The notes: generated by a model from the letters alone, not told the origin. Numbered from the stretch's first letter, positions 24,273 through 32,590 are shown. The stretch: 64,000 nt of DNA from Cytobacillus gottheilii (GCF_001636345.1 NZ_KV440945.1:3879854-3943853), one strand, 5' to 3'. A program made the numbers and translations.

Positions 24273-25064
24273 CTAATCACCAGCCTGTTCTATTGTTTTT
24301 TCAGAATTTTGTTCACTCGGTGGTTCTTCCACTGGTGGCTGAACTGGTTCACTTGGCTGCTCTGGTTTCTGCTCTTTTGTTTCTTCAGCAGGAGGTGTAA
24401 CCGTATTTCCATCCCCTTTACCGCCAATATCCGCTGGAGGTGCGGGTTGTTTAGGATCATCTTTGTTCGCTGGTGGTTCTGGCTGCACCTTATCTTCAGT
24501 ACTTTCTTCCCCGTCTTTAATCTCTTCAGCTGGCGGATCTTCTACCTTTTCATCAACTACTTCTTTAGGTTCTTCTTGCTCTTCTATCGTTATTTCTAAT
24601 AACTCTGATAAACTATCTTCTGACCCTGGGGCAGATATTCTAAATTGATAGCTTCCGCTTTCACTGGCTTCGAAGGTAATAGTGGTTGATCCACCTTCAC
24701 TTAATAAGTCAATTGAACCTTCGTAAACAGCTTCATTCGCTTTTAAAATTTGATATGAACCCGTAGATTCCATTGCGGCACCAGAATTTTCAACTTTAGC
24801 GTAAATGCCTTTGCCATCATCAGAGTAACCTGTTGCAGTGATCTTCAATGAAGGAAGCCATACTCCGGCAGTAATTTGTCCGCTTACTTTGCTATCATCA
24901 ATAAAATATGCATTTGTATTTCCTGTTAGATAGGCTGCCATTCCAAAGAACAAATACCAAATTGCCGTTATTTTTATTACATTGATTAACTTCTTATTTT
25001 TCTTTTTGAACTTTCTCAAGCGTTTCTTTCTTATTGGAATCCCCCCCAACAGGAAATCGTTCAT
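24273..25064 (-). CDS. tapA: TapA-like fibre assembly/anchor protein
   Basis: 263 residues. A very basic N-terminus (KKRLRKFKKKNKK), one hydrophobic segment to NTNAYFIDD (a SipW-like site), a beta-rich domain with KITATGYSDD and KVENSGAAMESTGSY, then a long Pro/Glu/Lys-rich disordered tail. Size, order and the tail match TapA (YqxM), which starts TasA fibres in B. subtilis, though sequence identity is low. The ATG at 25064 has only a weak AAAGAAAAG ribosome site; a run of seven G lies about 20 bases inside the frame, so the true start may differ. Confidence 0.75.
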   Translation of the reverse strand: MNDFLLGGIPIRKKRLRKFKKKNKKLINVIKITAIWYLFFGMAAYLTGNTNAYFIDDSKVSGQITAGVWLPSLKITATGYSDDGKGIYAKVENSGAAMESTGSYQILKANEAVYEGSIDLLSEGGSTTITFEASESGSYQFRISAPGSEDSLSELLEITIEEQEEPKEVVDEKVEDPPAEEIKDGEESTEDKVQPEPPANKDDPKQPAPPADIGGKGDGNTVTPPAEETKEQKPEQPSEPVQPPVEEPPSEQNSEKTIEQAGD

Positions 25065-25081
25065 TATCTTTTCTTTTTTTC

Positions 25082-25135
25082 GTTCGTTTTATCGAACTTA
25101 CAAACTGAGTATATTTCAAATTTACTAGTTTGAAA
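25082..25135 (-). promoter_or_regulatory. tapA-operon promoter with SinR-type operator
   Basis: Minus-strand TTTCAA (25130-25135), 16 bp, TATACT (25108-25113). Just downstream lies the perfect inverted repeat GTTCG-TTTTAT-CGAAC (25082-25097), placed to block transcription. Confidence 0.6.
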
Positions 25136-25156
25136 AATACTAAAAATAGCCAAATT

Positions 25157-25254
25157 TTCGTTTTAACGAACGTTTTTCCTGCATTTTCTTACTTTATCTT
25201 CAGTTTTCTCATTATTTCGTATTTTTTACAGAACACTTTGTTCGTTATAATGAA
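25157..25254 (+). promoter_or_regulatory. sinR2-srtD promoter with two SinR-type operators
   Basis: TTTACA (25225-25230), 15 bp, TATAAT (25246-25251). The -10 lies inside a TTCGTT-AT-AATGAA box (25241-25254). A second perfect box, TTCGTT-TT-AACGAA, is at 25157-25170. They share TTCGTT...AACGAA with the tapA operator. Confidence 0.6.
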
Positions 25255-25348
25255 TGTGTTGATTTGTTTTTTTAATATACATTTCCTCTAGTTTCTTACA
25301 GATATAAAATTATGCTGATAAGGTGATCTACAAAAAAAGGAGTCTTTT

Positions 25349-25681
25349 ATGATCGGGATAAAGGTGAAATATTTAAGAGGAAAAAAGGGATATTCTTTAA
25401 ATGAGTTAGCGGAACTCGCAGGAGTGTCAAAATCATATTTAAGCTATATTGAGCGGGGCATTCAGAAGAATCCCTCTCTGCAAATCCTAGAACGTCTGGC
25501 GTACACGCTTGATACCACTGTTGAGGACTTATTAGATAAGGAAAAAGATTTATCTAATCTGGATGAAGAGTGGGTCCTTTTAATCAAAGAAGCTATTGAA
25601 AATGGAATTACAAAAGATGATTTTGCTTATTACTTATCTTTTATGAAGTTTAAGAACTCACAAAAGGAGGAGTTGGAGTGA
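25349..25681 (+). CDS. SinR/SlrR-type regulator, paralogue 2
   Basis: 110 residues with AAAGGAG upstream. Helix-turn-helix YSLNELAELAGVSKSYLSYIER and NPSLQILERLAYTLDTTVEDLL parallel the sinR product; the C-terminal LDEEWVLLIKEAIENGITKD is the SinI-like dimerisation segment. It could be a SlrR-like partner or a dedicated repressor of the divergent tapA operon. Stop and the sortase GTG overlap (GAGTGA), so the two genes are translationally coupled. Confidence 0.9.
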   Translation: MIGIKVKYLRGKKGYSLNELAELAGVSKSYLSYIERGIQKNPSLQILERLAYTLDTTVEDLLDKEKDLSNLDEEWVLLIKEAIENGITKDDFAYYLSFMKFKNSQKEELE

Positions 25682-26298
25682 AGGGTGGCTCTATTCTGTT
25701 GCTCGTCAGTGCCAGTATTCTGATGATTGTGGGAGGAGGATTATTATACAAAGGAATTTCTGCCATTGCTGAAACTGAGACAAAAACAGCAGAATCTCTT
25801 GAACAGGCGTATCGTAATATCGGAAAAAGTTCGGAGAGTAACTTATCTTCTGTTACTGAACAAACGCCAATCGAGATTCCTTCTTTTCAGATTGGAGAGT
25901 CAATCGGAATTCTTCAGCTTCCAACCATCGATGGTGAACTTCCTATTATAGAAGGAACAGACGAGGATGAGCTTGAAAAAGGCGTTGGTCACTTTAGCAG
26001 CACCGTTTTGCCTGGGCAGGCTGATCAAATACTGCTTTCCGGCCACCGAGATACCGTGTTTCGCCGGCTTGGTGATGTGCAGATTGGGGATCTTGTTCAC
26101 ATGATTATGCCTTATGGGGAGTTTACTTACAAAATTAAGCGAAGCTATATCGTGGACGCAGATGATACAACGGTTATACGCTCCACAGCTCCAGAGGAAC
26201 TATTAACAATTTCTACTTGTTATCCGTTCTCCTTTATTGGCGATGCGCCTTATCGGTATATTCTAGAGGCAGAATTAGTTGAAACAACTCAAGGGTAA
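25678..26298 (+). CDS. srtD: Class D sortase
   Basis: 206 residues from the GTG at 25678, eight bases after AAAGGAGGAG. N-terminal membrane anchor (6-26), then the sortase beta barrel with catalytic His123 (LLSGHRDTVF), Cys181 (LLTISTCYPF) and Arg193 (APYRYIL). Size and motifs are those of class D (B. subtilis YhcS, B. anthracis SrtC). B. anthracis SrtC cleaves LPNTA, the motif at the end of the surface protein encoded at 21942-22916, so that protein is the probable substrate. Co-transcribed with a SinR paralogue. Confidence 0.92.
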   Translation: MKGGSILLLVSASILMIVGGGLLYKGISAIAETETKTAESLEQAYRNIGKSSESNLSSVTEQTPIEIPSFQIGESIGILQLPTIDGELPIIEGTDEDELEKGVGHFSSTVLPGQADQILLSGHRDTVFRRLGDVQIGDLVHMIMPYGEFTYKIKRSYIVDADDTTVIRSTAPEELLTISTCYPFSFIGDAPYRYILEAELVETTQG

Positions 26299-26458
26299 CT
26301 TGCGGAGAATGCTTGCGTTATCTTTTGTGTATAAGCTCGCAAAATTTCTTCAGATCTCTGCCTGTTTTTAGAGGAAAAATGCCTTTATCCGGCTTTTTAC
26401 GCTGCAATTATTCAGAAAACGTCTGAAAATCCTAACAAGTTTATCGCTTTAGCTTAGA

Positions 26459-26574
26459 TATCCGCCGTCCAGAAAATTTATCTGCCATTATTTTGATTTA
26501 TCCGCCGTAAAAAATTATTATCCGCCGTTATTCTCATTTATCCGCCAAAAACGCCGTTTTATCCGCCAAACGCC
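26459..26574. repeat. 20-bp-periodic TCCGCC intergenic repeat, copy B
   Basis: TCCGCC (one TCTGCC) at 26461, 26481, 26501, 26521, 26541 and 26562, separated by A/T-rich 14-mers. It ends with ATCCGCCAAACGCC as copy A does (TTCGCCAAACGCC). It lies 3' of srtD and convergent psuG. Confidence 0.9.
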
Positions 26575-26607
26575 ACCAGCAAGCATCATCCCCAGTCCCC
26601 TGCCAAC

Positions 26608-26645
26608 AAAAAAAACCGCCATCAAGTCCAAACGACTCAATGGCG
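26608..26645 (-). terminator. Intrinsic terminator of psuG
   Basis: CGCCAT...ATGGCG outer stem (26617-26622, 26640-26645) extended by AAGTCC/GGAC-type pairs inside; followed on the minus strand by eight U. Confidence 0.88.
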
Positions 26646-26659
26646 ATCCCTAACCACAA

Positions 26660-27571
26660 TTACTTTTGAAGTTTTACAGCAATTCCAGCTCCAACAACAG
26701 CATTATGCTTTACTAATGCAATATTAGCTGTCAGGCTTGTCCCTTCTGTCAGCTCTTTTACTTTTCCAAGAAGGAATGGTGTTACGTTTTTACCTGCAAT
26801 ATTGTTTTCTTTTGCTTCTTTTAAAGCCGTTTCGATTACGTTTGTAATGAACGCCTCTTCTAGTGCGTGCTCTTCAGGAATTGGGTTTGCGATTACAACG
26901 CCCCCGTTTAAGCCTAGTTCCCATTTCGTGCGGATTAGATCAGCTGCTGTGCTTGCATCATCCACTCGGAAATTGACATCAAATTCGCTTGAACGTGTGT
27001 AGAATGCAGGCAATTTGTCTGTTTCGTATCCAACTACTGGAACGCCGTTTGTTTCTAAGTATTCCATTGTTAGCCCGATGTCTAAAATAGATTTAGCTCC
27101 TGCACAAACTACCGCAACATTTGTTTTAGCAAGCTCCTGCAGGTCAGCAGATATATCCATTGTTGTTTCTGCTTCACGGTGAACTCCGCCAATTCCGCCT
27201 GTTACGAACACTTCAATGCCAGCAAGCTCCGCACAAATCATTGTCGCAGCTACTGTAGTTGCACCATTTTTCTTTGTAGCGATGAGATACGGCAGATCTC
27301 TTCTGCTTGCTTTTTCGATGTCGTTGCTTTTTGCCAAGAATTCTAGTTCTTCGTCTGAAATACCGATCTTAATTTTTCCATCTAAAATGGCAATTGTTGC
27401 TGGTACAGCTCCGCCTTGGCGGATAATGTCCTCAACTTCTTTTGCAGTTTCTACGTTTTGCGGATATGGCATGCCGTGAGAGATAATTGTAGATTCTAAT
27501 GCAACAATTGCTTTTCCCGCTTTTTTTGCTTCAAGTACTTCTGCTGAGTATTCCAAGTATTTTTCTAGCAT
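26660..27571 (-). CDS. psuG: Pseudouridine-5'-phosphate glycosidase
   Basis: 303 residues. Typical PsuG blocks: [20 protein letters not shown] at the N-terminus, [29 protein letters not shown] and [10 protein letters not shown]. It splits pseudouridine-5'-phosphate into ribose-5-phosphate and uracil. AAGGAGC overlaps the end of psuK, 15 bp upstream, so psuK-psuG is an operon for pseudouridine salvage. Confidence 0.95.
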   Translation of the reverse strand: MLEKYLEYSAEVLEAKKAGKAIVALESTIISHGMPYPQNVETAKEVEDIIRQGGAVPATIAILDGKIKIGISDEELEFLAKSNDIEKASRRDLPYLIATKKNGATTVAATMICAELAGIEVFVTGGIGGVHREAETTMDISADLQELAKTNVAVVCAGAKSILDIGLTMEYLETNGVPVVGYETDKLPAFYTRSSEFDVNFRVDDASTAADLIRTKWELGLNGGVVIANPIPEEHALEEAFITNVIETALKEAKENNIAGKNVTPFLLGKVKELTEGTSLTANIALVKHNAVVGAGIAVKLQK

Positions 27572-27586
27572 AGTGTATGATGCTCC

Positions 27587-28684
27587 TTAGTTAAAATTTT
27601 GTTTAAATGTATCTTGCAGTCGTGAATGATTCAATTCAGGATTTACCGTTTCTTGTGATTGCAGTGTCAGCATGGAGCAGGCAATTCCGATCTTGCATGC
27701 ATTCTCCGTATTTAACCCTTTTAAATCAGCAAACATAATGCCTGCCACCAATGAATCACCAGCTCCTGTTACATCGGCCACTTTTACGTGAGGCGGCAGC
27801 AGGACTCCAGCATCACCTTCATTTGTAAAGAAGATTAGCCCTTTATCTCCACGCGTGATGACCACTTTTTCAACGCCCTTTTTAATCAGCATCTCAGCTG
27901 ATTTAAAAAAGTCGCCTTCATTCTCAATCTTCATTCCAGATAATGCTTCTGCCTCATCTTTATTGGCAATCAGCCATGTTACTCCATTTAAGTTTGCCGG
28001 CAGTTTTTTCACTTTTGGAGCCGAAACAGGAGTAATGCAAAGACGAATTTCTTCTTCCTCACAGCGTCTGATAATTTTCTCTAATACCTCTTTTGAAAAA
28101 TTCGTATCAAGGATGACCATTTCGGCAGATGCAAAGTAGCCCCATCTTTTATCGATAAAATCGTAATCAATTTCATCGTAAATAGACATATCGGCCAGAG
28201 CAATGCTCATTTCTCCTCTTTCATCCAAAACAGCCGTATAAGTTCCTGTTGTACGGTCTGTGAAAACATGTGATGGGGTGATATCCACAAAATTTTTGGA
28301 TGAATCCAATAACCAGATTCCTTCATGATCGCCGCCCACAACTGTCAGCAATGAGACGTCAGACCCCAGTCTGCCCAGATTTTCAGCAATATTTCTAGCT
28401 ACCCCGCCGCATGACTGTGCACTTTCTGCCGGATTGGATGTACCGTATTGCAGATTTTCAATTACTTGTATTTTTCTGTCCACATTGGCTCCGCCGACAC
28501 ATAGAATATTTCTTTTCTCTGGCAGGACATATGCTCTCCCCAGCAGTTTCCCCTGCTTCACTAAAGAAGAGATATAACCGGCTGCAGCTGAACGCGATAA
28601 CCCAGTCTTCTCGGCAATTTCATTTTGAGTCATAAATGGATCTTCTTTTATAAGCTGTAAAATAAGAGATTCTTTTTCATTCAT
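27587..28684 (-). CDS. psuK: Pseudouridine kinase with N-terminal HTH
   Basis: 365 residues. Residues 1-55 form a winged helix (MTQNEIAEKTGLSRSAAAGYI), then a PfkB/ribokinase domain: CVGGANVDRKIQV, GGVARNIAENLGRLG and the C-terminal anion-hole motif VADVTGAGDSLVAG. It phosphorylates pseudouridine ahead of PsuG. The fused HTH, common in Bacillaceae PsuK, suggests self-regulation, though I see no defined operator. GGAGGTGAAATC precedes the ATG. Confidence 0.92.
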   Translation of the reverse strand: MNEKESLILQLIKEDPFMTQNEIAEKTGLSRSAAAGYISSLVKQGKLLGRAYVLPEKRNILCVGGANVDRKIQVIENLQYGTSNPAESAQSCGGVARNIAENLGRLGSDVSLLTVVGGDHEGIWLLDSSKNFVDITPSHVFTDRTTGTYTAVLDERGEMSIALADMSIYDEIDYDFIDKRWGYFASAEMVILDTNFSKEVLEKIIRRCEEEEIRLCITPVSAPKVKKLPANLNGVTWLIANKDEAEALSGMKIENEGDFFKSAEMLIKKGVEKVVITRGDKGLIFFTNEGDAGVLLPPHVKVADVTGAGDSLVAGIMFADLKGLNTENACKIGIACSMLTLQSQETVNPELNHSRLQDTFKQNFN

Positions 28685-28761
28685 GATTTCACCTCCAACA
28701 CTTATAAACTTTTGTCTTAATTATAAACATATGTTTAGTATTAGTGCAAGCCAAATCTCTA

Positions 28762-28805
28762 TAGACATTTGTGAACAATATGTGTATAGTTACCTAGGTA
28801 ACTAT
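28762..28805 (+). promoter_or_regulatory. marR promoter with 20-bp perfect palindrome
   Basis: TAGACA (28762-28767), 17 bp, TATAGT (28785-28790). The -10 overlaps the perfect palindrome ATAGTTACCTAGGTAACTAT (28786-28805), a likely MarR dimer site giving autorepression. Confidence 0.8.
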
Positions 28806-28825
28806 TTTTATAAAGGGTGAATAGG

Positions 28826-29242
28826 TTGGATAACAGCAGTGAATTTTTTCATGGCATAAATCAATTTTCACGTCATTTCTCAAAGCTTCTAAACGAAAAG
28901 CTAGTTCCTCTCGGTCTGTATTCTTCCCAGTGGAGTATTATTTATCTCCTGCACACAAAAGGACCCCAAACACAAAAAGAAATTGCAGCTTATTTAGCTA
29001 TTGAAGCTCCGTCTATTACAAGAGCTGTGGCACGATTAGAAAAGGCTGGATTTATTGAAAAAACACAAGGAAGTGATAAACGCGAAAAAAGAATCATGCT
29101 TTCAGCTGAGGCGGTTGATAAATTTCCAATCTGGCTGGAGGAGATTAAATCCTGCGAGAAACAGGTTTTATCTCATATAAATGAAGATGAGTTTCTAACC
29201 GTACTGAACATCATCCATAAAATGAACAGTACTTTACTATAA
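28826..29242 (+). CDS. MarR-family regulator
   Basis: 138 residues from the TTG at 28826, seven bases after AAAGGGTGA; a GTG at 28817 would overlap that site. MarR winged helix: QTQKEIAAYLAIEAPSITRAV (helices 3-4) and the wing GSDKREKRIMLSAEA. Dimerisation helices at both ends. Lies 14 bp before an MFS transporter, which it probably controls in response to a small ligand. Confidence 0.9.
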   Translation: MDNSSEFFHGINQFSRHFSKLLNEKLVPLGLYSSQWSIIYLLHTKGPQTQKEIAAYLAIEAPSITRAVARLEKAGFIEKTQGSDKREKRIMLSAEAVDKFPIWLEEIKSCEKQVLSHINEDEFLTVLNIIHKMNSTLL

Positions 29243-29256
29243 AGAAGGAGGAAATC

Positions 29257-30444
29257 ATGAAAAAACCATTATGGACAAAAGATTTTTTAGGTATTTCATT
29301 TATTAGTTTTTTTCTATTTATCGGATTTTATATATTGCTGACAGCACTGCCGCTTTATGTTTTAGATGACTTGCACGGAACAGAGGCAGATGTTGGGCTG
29401 GTGACAGCCTGTTTTTTAATTTCTGCTGTACTCTGCAGACCATTCACTGGGAAATGGATTAATGGGATCGGCCGCAAAAAGCTGTTATTGATATCTTTAT
29501 GTATTTTCTTTATTAGTTCTTTTCTATACTTATTAGCTGATTCCATTCCATTCTTGCTGGCACTCCGCTTCATTCATGGCATTGGCTTTGGCGTAGCGAC
29601 AACAGCTACAGGGACTATTGTTGCAGACGTGATCCCTGATGAACGAAAAGGCGAAGGACTTGGCTATTATGCATTGTTTATGAATATTGCCATGGTTGCA
29701 GGTCCATTCACTGGATTAACCATTATTCGCTCTTTCTCATTTGACGCTCTTTTCATCCTTGTTGCGATTTTAGCTCTGTTTGGTTTGCTGCTTTCATTAA
29801 TTGTTAAAGTGCCAGAGAGAAAACCGCTTCAAAAGGTAAGAGAGAAATTATCCTTTGCCAGCTTTTTTGAAGCATCAGCAATTCCAGTTGCAATTGTAGG
29901 GGGGATTCTTGCTTTTGCTTACTCAGGAATTCTTTCTTTCATTTCGGTTTATGCAACGGAATTAGGTTTACTCAAAGCTGCAAGCTATTTCTTTGTAGTA
30001 TTTGCTGCGTTTATTATCCTTTCCCGTCCATTTACGGGAAAATGGTTTGATTTATATGGCTCACATATAATCATTTATCCTGCTATTGTCATTTTTGCAG
30101 TTGGGATGTTTGTTTTAAGTCAGGCATCAGGCGCCTTTGTGTTTTTATTGGCAGGCGGGTTAATTGGCCTTGGTTTCGGTACTCTTTCTCCAAGCCTGCA
30201 AACCATGGCGATTAATCGGGCCGCTCCTGAAAAGAGAGGCTTAGCAACCTCCACTTTCTTCACGTTTTTTGATTCAGGCTTTGGCATAAGCTCTTATGCA
30301 TTGGGTGTTGTTGCAGCTTATATGAGCATTGGCAGTTTGTACAGTATTCTTTCGGTCGTTATTCTGCTGACGGTTATTCCTTATTATTTTCTATGTCATT
30401 ATCAGGGTGGCCGGAGAACACAGCAGACCGATTTGTCTGCATAG
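29257..30444 (+). CDS. MFS efflux transporter (MarR-linked)
   Basis: 395 residues, twelve predicted transmembrane helices. MFS motif GKWINGIGRKKLLLIS in loop 2-3, its weaker copy GKWFDLYGSHIIIYP in loop 8-9, and the antiporter-type motif FIHGIGFGVATTATGTIV in helix 5, which points to drug/H+ antiport. GAAGGAGGAAATC ribosome site. Operon with the MarR gene; substrate unknown. Confidence 0.87.
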   Translation: MKKPLWTKDFLGISFISFFLFIGFYILLTALPLYVLDDLHGTEADVGLVTACFLISAVLCRPFTGKWINGIGRKKLLLISLCIFFISSFLYLLADSIPFLLALRFIHGIGFGVATTATGTIVADVIPDERKGEGLGYYALFMNIAMVAGPFTGLTIIRSFSFDALFILVAILALFGLLLSLIVKVPERKPLQKVREKLSFASFFEASAIPVAIVGGILAFAYSGILSFISVYATELGLLKAASYFFVVFAAFIILSRPFTGKWFDLYGSHIIIYPAIVIFAVGMFVLSQASGAFVFLLAGGLIGLGFGTLSPSLQTMAINRAAPEKRGLATSTFFTFFDSGFGISSYALGVVAAYMSIGSLYSILSVVILLTVIPYYFLCHYQGGRRTQQTDLSA

Positions 30445-30554
30445 GGTGATCTTTGCACCTAGGATCATCTTTCCGATCCGAAATGATCTGATTATTAAAC
30501 TATTTCTATAACATGTTTACAACTGCCTATTTATGGCATCCTTTATAAGGATAC

Positions 30555-30627
30555 AGCTCCTTTCGCATTATAGCTCTGATTTGGTTCATACCAAATTAAC
30601 CTACGTCCTGCGATAGGAGCTATTTTT
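30555..30627 (+). other. Structured RNA-like element ending in a U tract
   Basis: AGCTCCTTTCGCA (30555-30567) pairs with TGCGATAGGAGCT (30609-30621) with one mismatch. Inside lies a second hairpin ATTTGG/CCAAAT (30579-30596); the outer stem is followed by ATTTTTT. It lies 110 bp past the MFS gene and may be an elaborate terminator or the 3' end of a small RNA. No known class recognised. Confidence 0.5.
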
Positions 30628-30670
30628 TATCTAATTATTCGCTGAGAAGTACTTTCTATATTTATAAAAA

Positions 30671-30699
30671 AAAGCTGAACCCTATTACGGGTCAGCTTT
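30671..30699 (-). terminator. Intrinsic terminator of motAB
   Basis: AAAGCTGA(A)CCC with GGGTCAGCTTT, followed on the minus strand by seven U. The stem includes the motB stop codon (30692-30694). Confidence 0.88.
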
Positions 30700-31516
30700 C
30701 TGTTCTAGGTAAGATCAAAATTTCAACTCTTCGGTTTTTAGCGCGGCCGTCTGCTGTGTCGTTTGCTGCAGCTGGCTGGAATTCTCCAAAGCCTTTGGCA
30801 CTAAATTTGCCAGGATCGAGTTGATCATTTTCTAAAATTATTTTCATAAAGTTAACGGCGCGCATAACGCTAAGTTCCCAGTTTGATGAAAATCGAGCAT
30901 TGCTAATAGGGACATTATCCGTATGTCCGCTAATCATAATATTTCTCGGCGGATCCATGACGAGCAGCTCAGCTATCTCTCCGGCGACATCATAATCCTG
31001 TCTTCTGACGTCCGCACTTCCTGACTGAAATAATACGTTATCACGTATCGTGACAAGCAGCCCTTCTGTGGTTAAGGATGTTTCCAGTTTATCCGTTAAA
31101 TCATTGTTTGTAATATATGAATTCACTTTTTCCTGAAGAGAAGATAATTCTTCTTGGTCAGCTTGTTTTCTCAGCTCTTCATTCGCAAGCTGTTCAAGAG
31201 CTGCTTGTGCCTCCTGATCCTGCGGCTGTGGCTGTTCCTGCTCTTGTCCACTTTCCGGCAGATTATCTTTGCTCACATCAGTAGCTTCCCTTGACCCTTC
31301 AGGTATGGGGCTTGGAAATTCCATAACCCCTGTACCGCCAGTAAACACATCATTAAACGATTTTGAAAGCTTTTGAAACTTTTCAGCATCAACAGAACTC
31401 ATTGCAAATAATACGATAAACAGCGCAACAAGCAATGTTAATAAATCGGCATAAGGCAATAGCCAAGATTCATCTACATGTTCTTCATGATGCTCTTTCT
31501 TTTTTCTTTTACTCAT
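30692..31516 (-). CDS. motB: Flagellar motor protein MotB
   Basis: 274 residues. Basic cytoplasmic N-terminus (KRKKKEHHEE), one membrane helix carrying the proton-channel Asp24 (LLPYADLLTLLVALF), a Gln/Glu-rich linker longer than in B. subtilis MotB (261 residues), and a C-terminal OmpA peptidoglycan-binding domain (ISGHTDNVPI, NWELSVMRAVNF, NRRVEILI). Stator subunit with MotA; Asp in the helix fits an H+-type motor, though MotP/MotS-type sodium stators share it. ATG overlaps the motA stop by 8 bases. Confidence 0.93.
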   Translation of the reverse strand: MSKRKKKEHHEEHVDESWLLPYADLLTLLVALFIVLFAMSSVDAEKFQKLSKSFNDVFTGGTGVMEFPSPIPEGSREATDVSKDNLPESGQEQEQPQPQDQEAQAALEQLANEELRKQADQEELSSLQEKVNSYITNNDLTDKLETSLTTEGLLVTIRDNVLFQSGSADVRRQDYDVAGEIAELLVMDPPRNIMISGHTDNVPISNARFSSNWELSVMRAVNFMKIILENDQLDPGKFSAKGFGEFQPAAANDTADGRAKNRRVEILILPRTES

Positions 31517-32303
31517 TTGCAGTCACACTGCCTTCATCGAGGATTCTTTTCCTCTCGCCAGCAGGAAGATAGGAAGCAAGCTTTTGCTCAATAACACGTG
31601 GAGCTTCTCCCTCCAGGATAGATAATATCCCTTCAATCATCATATATTTTTGCTTTGCTTCAAGCTTTGATTTGCGTTTTAACTTGTTTGCGAATGGGTG
31701 CCATAAGACATATCCTGTGAAAATTCCCAGAAGTGTTGCAACAAAGGCAGCACTAATTGCGTGGCCTAATGAATCTGTATCACTCATATTACCAAGTGCC
31801 GCGATTAAGCCGATAACTGCTCCAAGCACCCCTAGTGTTGGTGCATATGTTCCAGCTTGTGTAAAAATTTGCGCACCCGCCTGATGTCTTTCCTCCATTG
31901 CTTCTACTTCTTCACTTAATACGTCACGGATATAGTCCGCACTTTGGCCATCAACTGCTAAGGAAAGACCATTTTTTAAAAATGCATTATCCACTTCATT
32001 CGTTTTCGTCTCAAGCGCAAGCAAGCCTTCTTTTCTTGCCAGCTGAGCCCATTCAGAAAACATTTTGATTAATTCGGCTTGGTCAATTGCTTTTTCTTCT
32101 TTAAAAATAACTCCGAATAATTTAGGAACTTTTTTCACTTCACTCGTTGGAAATGCGATCGCTACCGAAGCGGCAGTTCCCAGAATAATAATTAATAAAG
32201 CTGCTGGATTGGCAAGAACGCCAGGGCTTACCCCTTTAAAAACCATCCCAATTCCAACTGCGACTAAGCCTAAAATTAACCCAATTATTGTTGTTTTATC
32301 CAT
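31509..32303 (-). CDS. motA: Flagellar motor protein MotA
   Basis: 264 residues from the ATG at 32303; AGGTG is eight bases upstream, and the GTG at 32312 would overlap it. Four membrane helices; conserved cytoplasmic RKEGLLALE, the TM3 start TYAPTLGVLGAVIGLI and TM4 FVATLLGIFTGYVLWHPFANKLK. Forms the stator ring with MotB. A sigma-D-type promoter is about 100 bp upstream. Confidence 0.93.
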   Translation of the reverse strand: MDKTTIIGLILGLVAVGIGMVFKGVSPGVLANPAALLIIILGTAASVAIAFPTSEVKKVPKLFGVIFKEEKAIDQAELIKMFSEWAQLARKEGLLALETKTNEVDNAFLKNGLSLAVDGQSADYIRDVLSEEVEAMEERHQAGAQIFTQAGTYAPTLGVLGAVIGLIAALGNMSDTDSLGHAISAAFVATLLGIFTGYVLWHPFANKLKRKSKLEAKQKYMMIEGILSILEGEAPRVIEQKLASYLPAGERKRILDEGSVTANE

Positions 32304-32403
32304 ATGTGCCACACCTATTCATTAGATTCTCTGTTAACATGACTTTCAACCTAGTAAACTACCATTATAAGTGATTACTCCAGTCATACTCCCTATACTA
32401 TCT

Positions 32404-32430
32404 ATTTCGACATTTTTCTATCTTCCTTTA
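32404..32430 (-). promoter_or_regulatory. Sigma-D-type promoter of motAB
   Basis: Minus-strand TAAA (32427-32430), 15 bp, GTCGAAAT (32404-32411), against the consensus TAAA-N15-GCCGATAT. Confidence 0.65.
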
Positions 32431-32590
32431 GTAAATTAGTGCATGTTATAGAAATTAATTTATCTAAGTGATGGCATTTAGCAGAGAATGCATATGGAAG
32501 TTAATAAGAAATGGATGGAGAGGGTTAAGGAGTTAGGTGACAATATGATTTACATACTGCCACCCTTTCAAAAAGGGTTATCCTCGTTTC

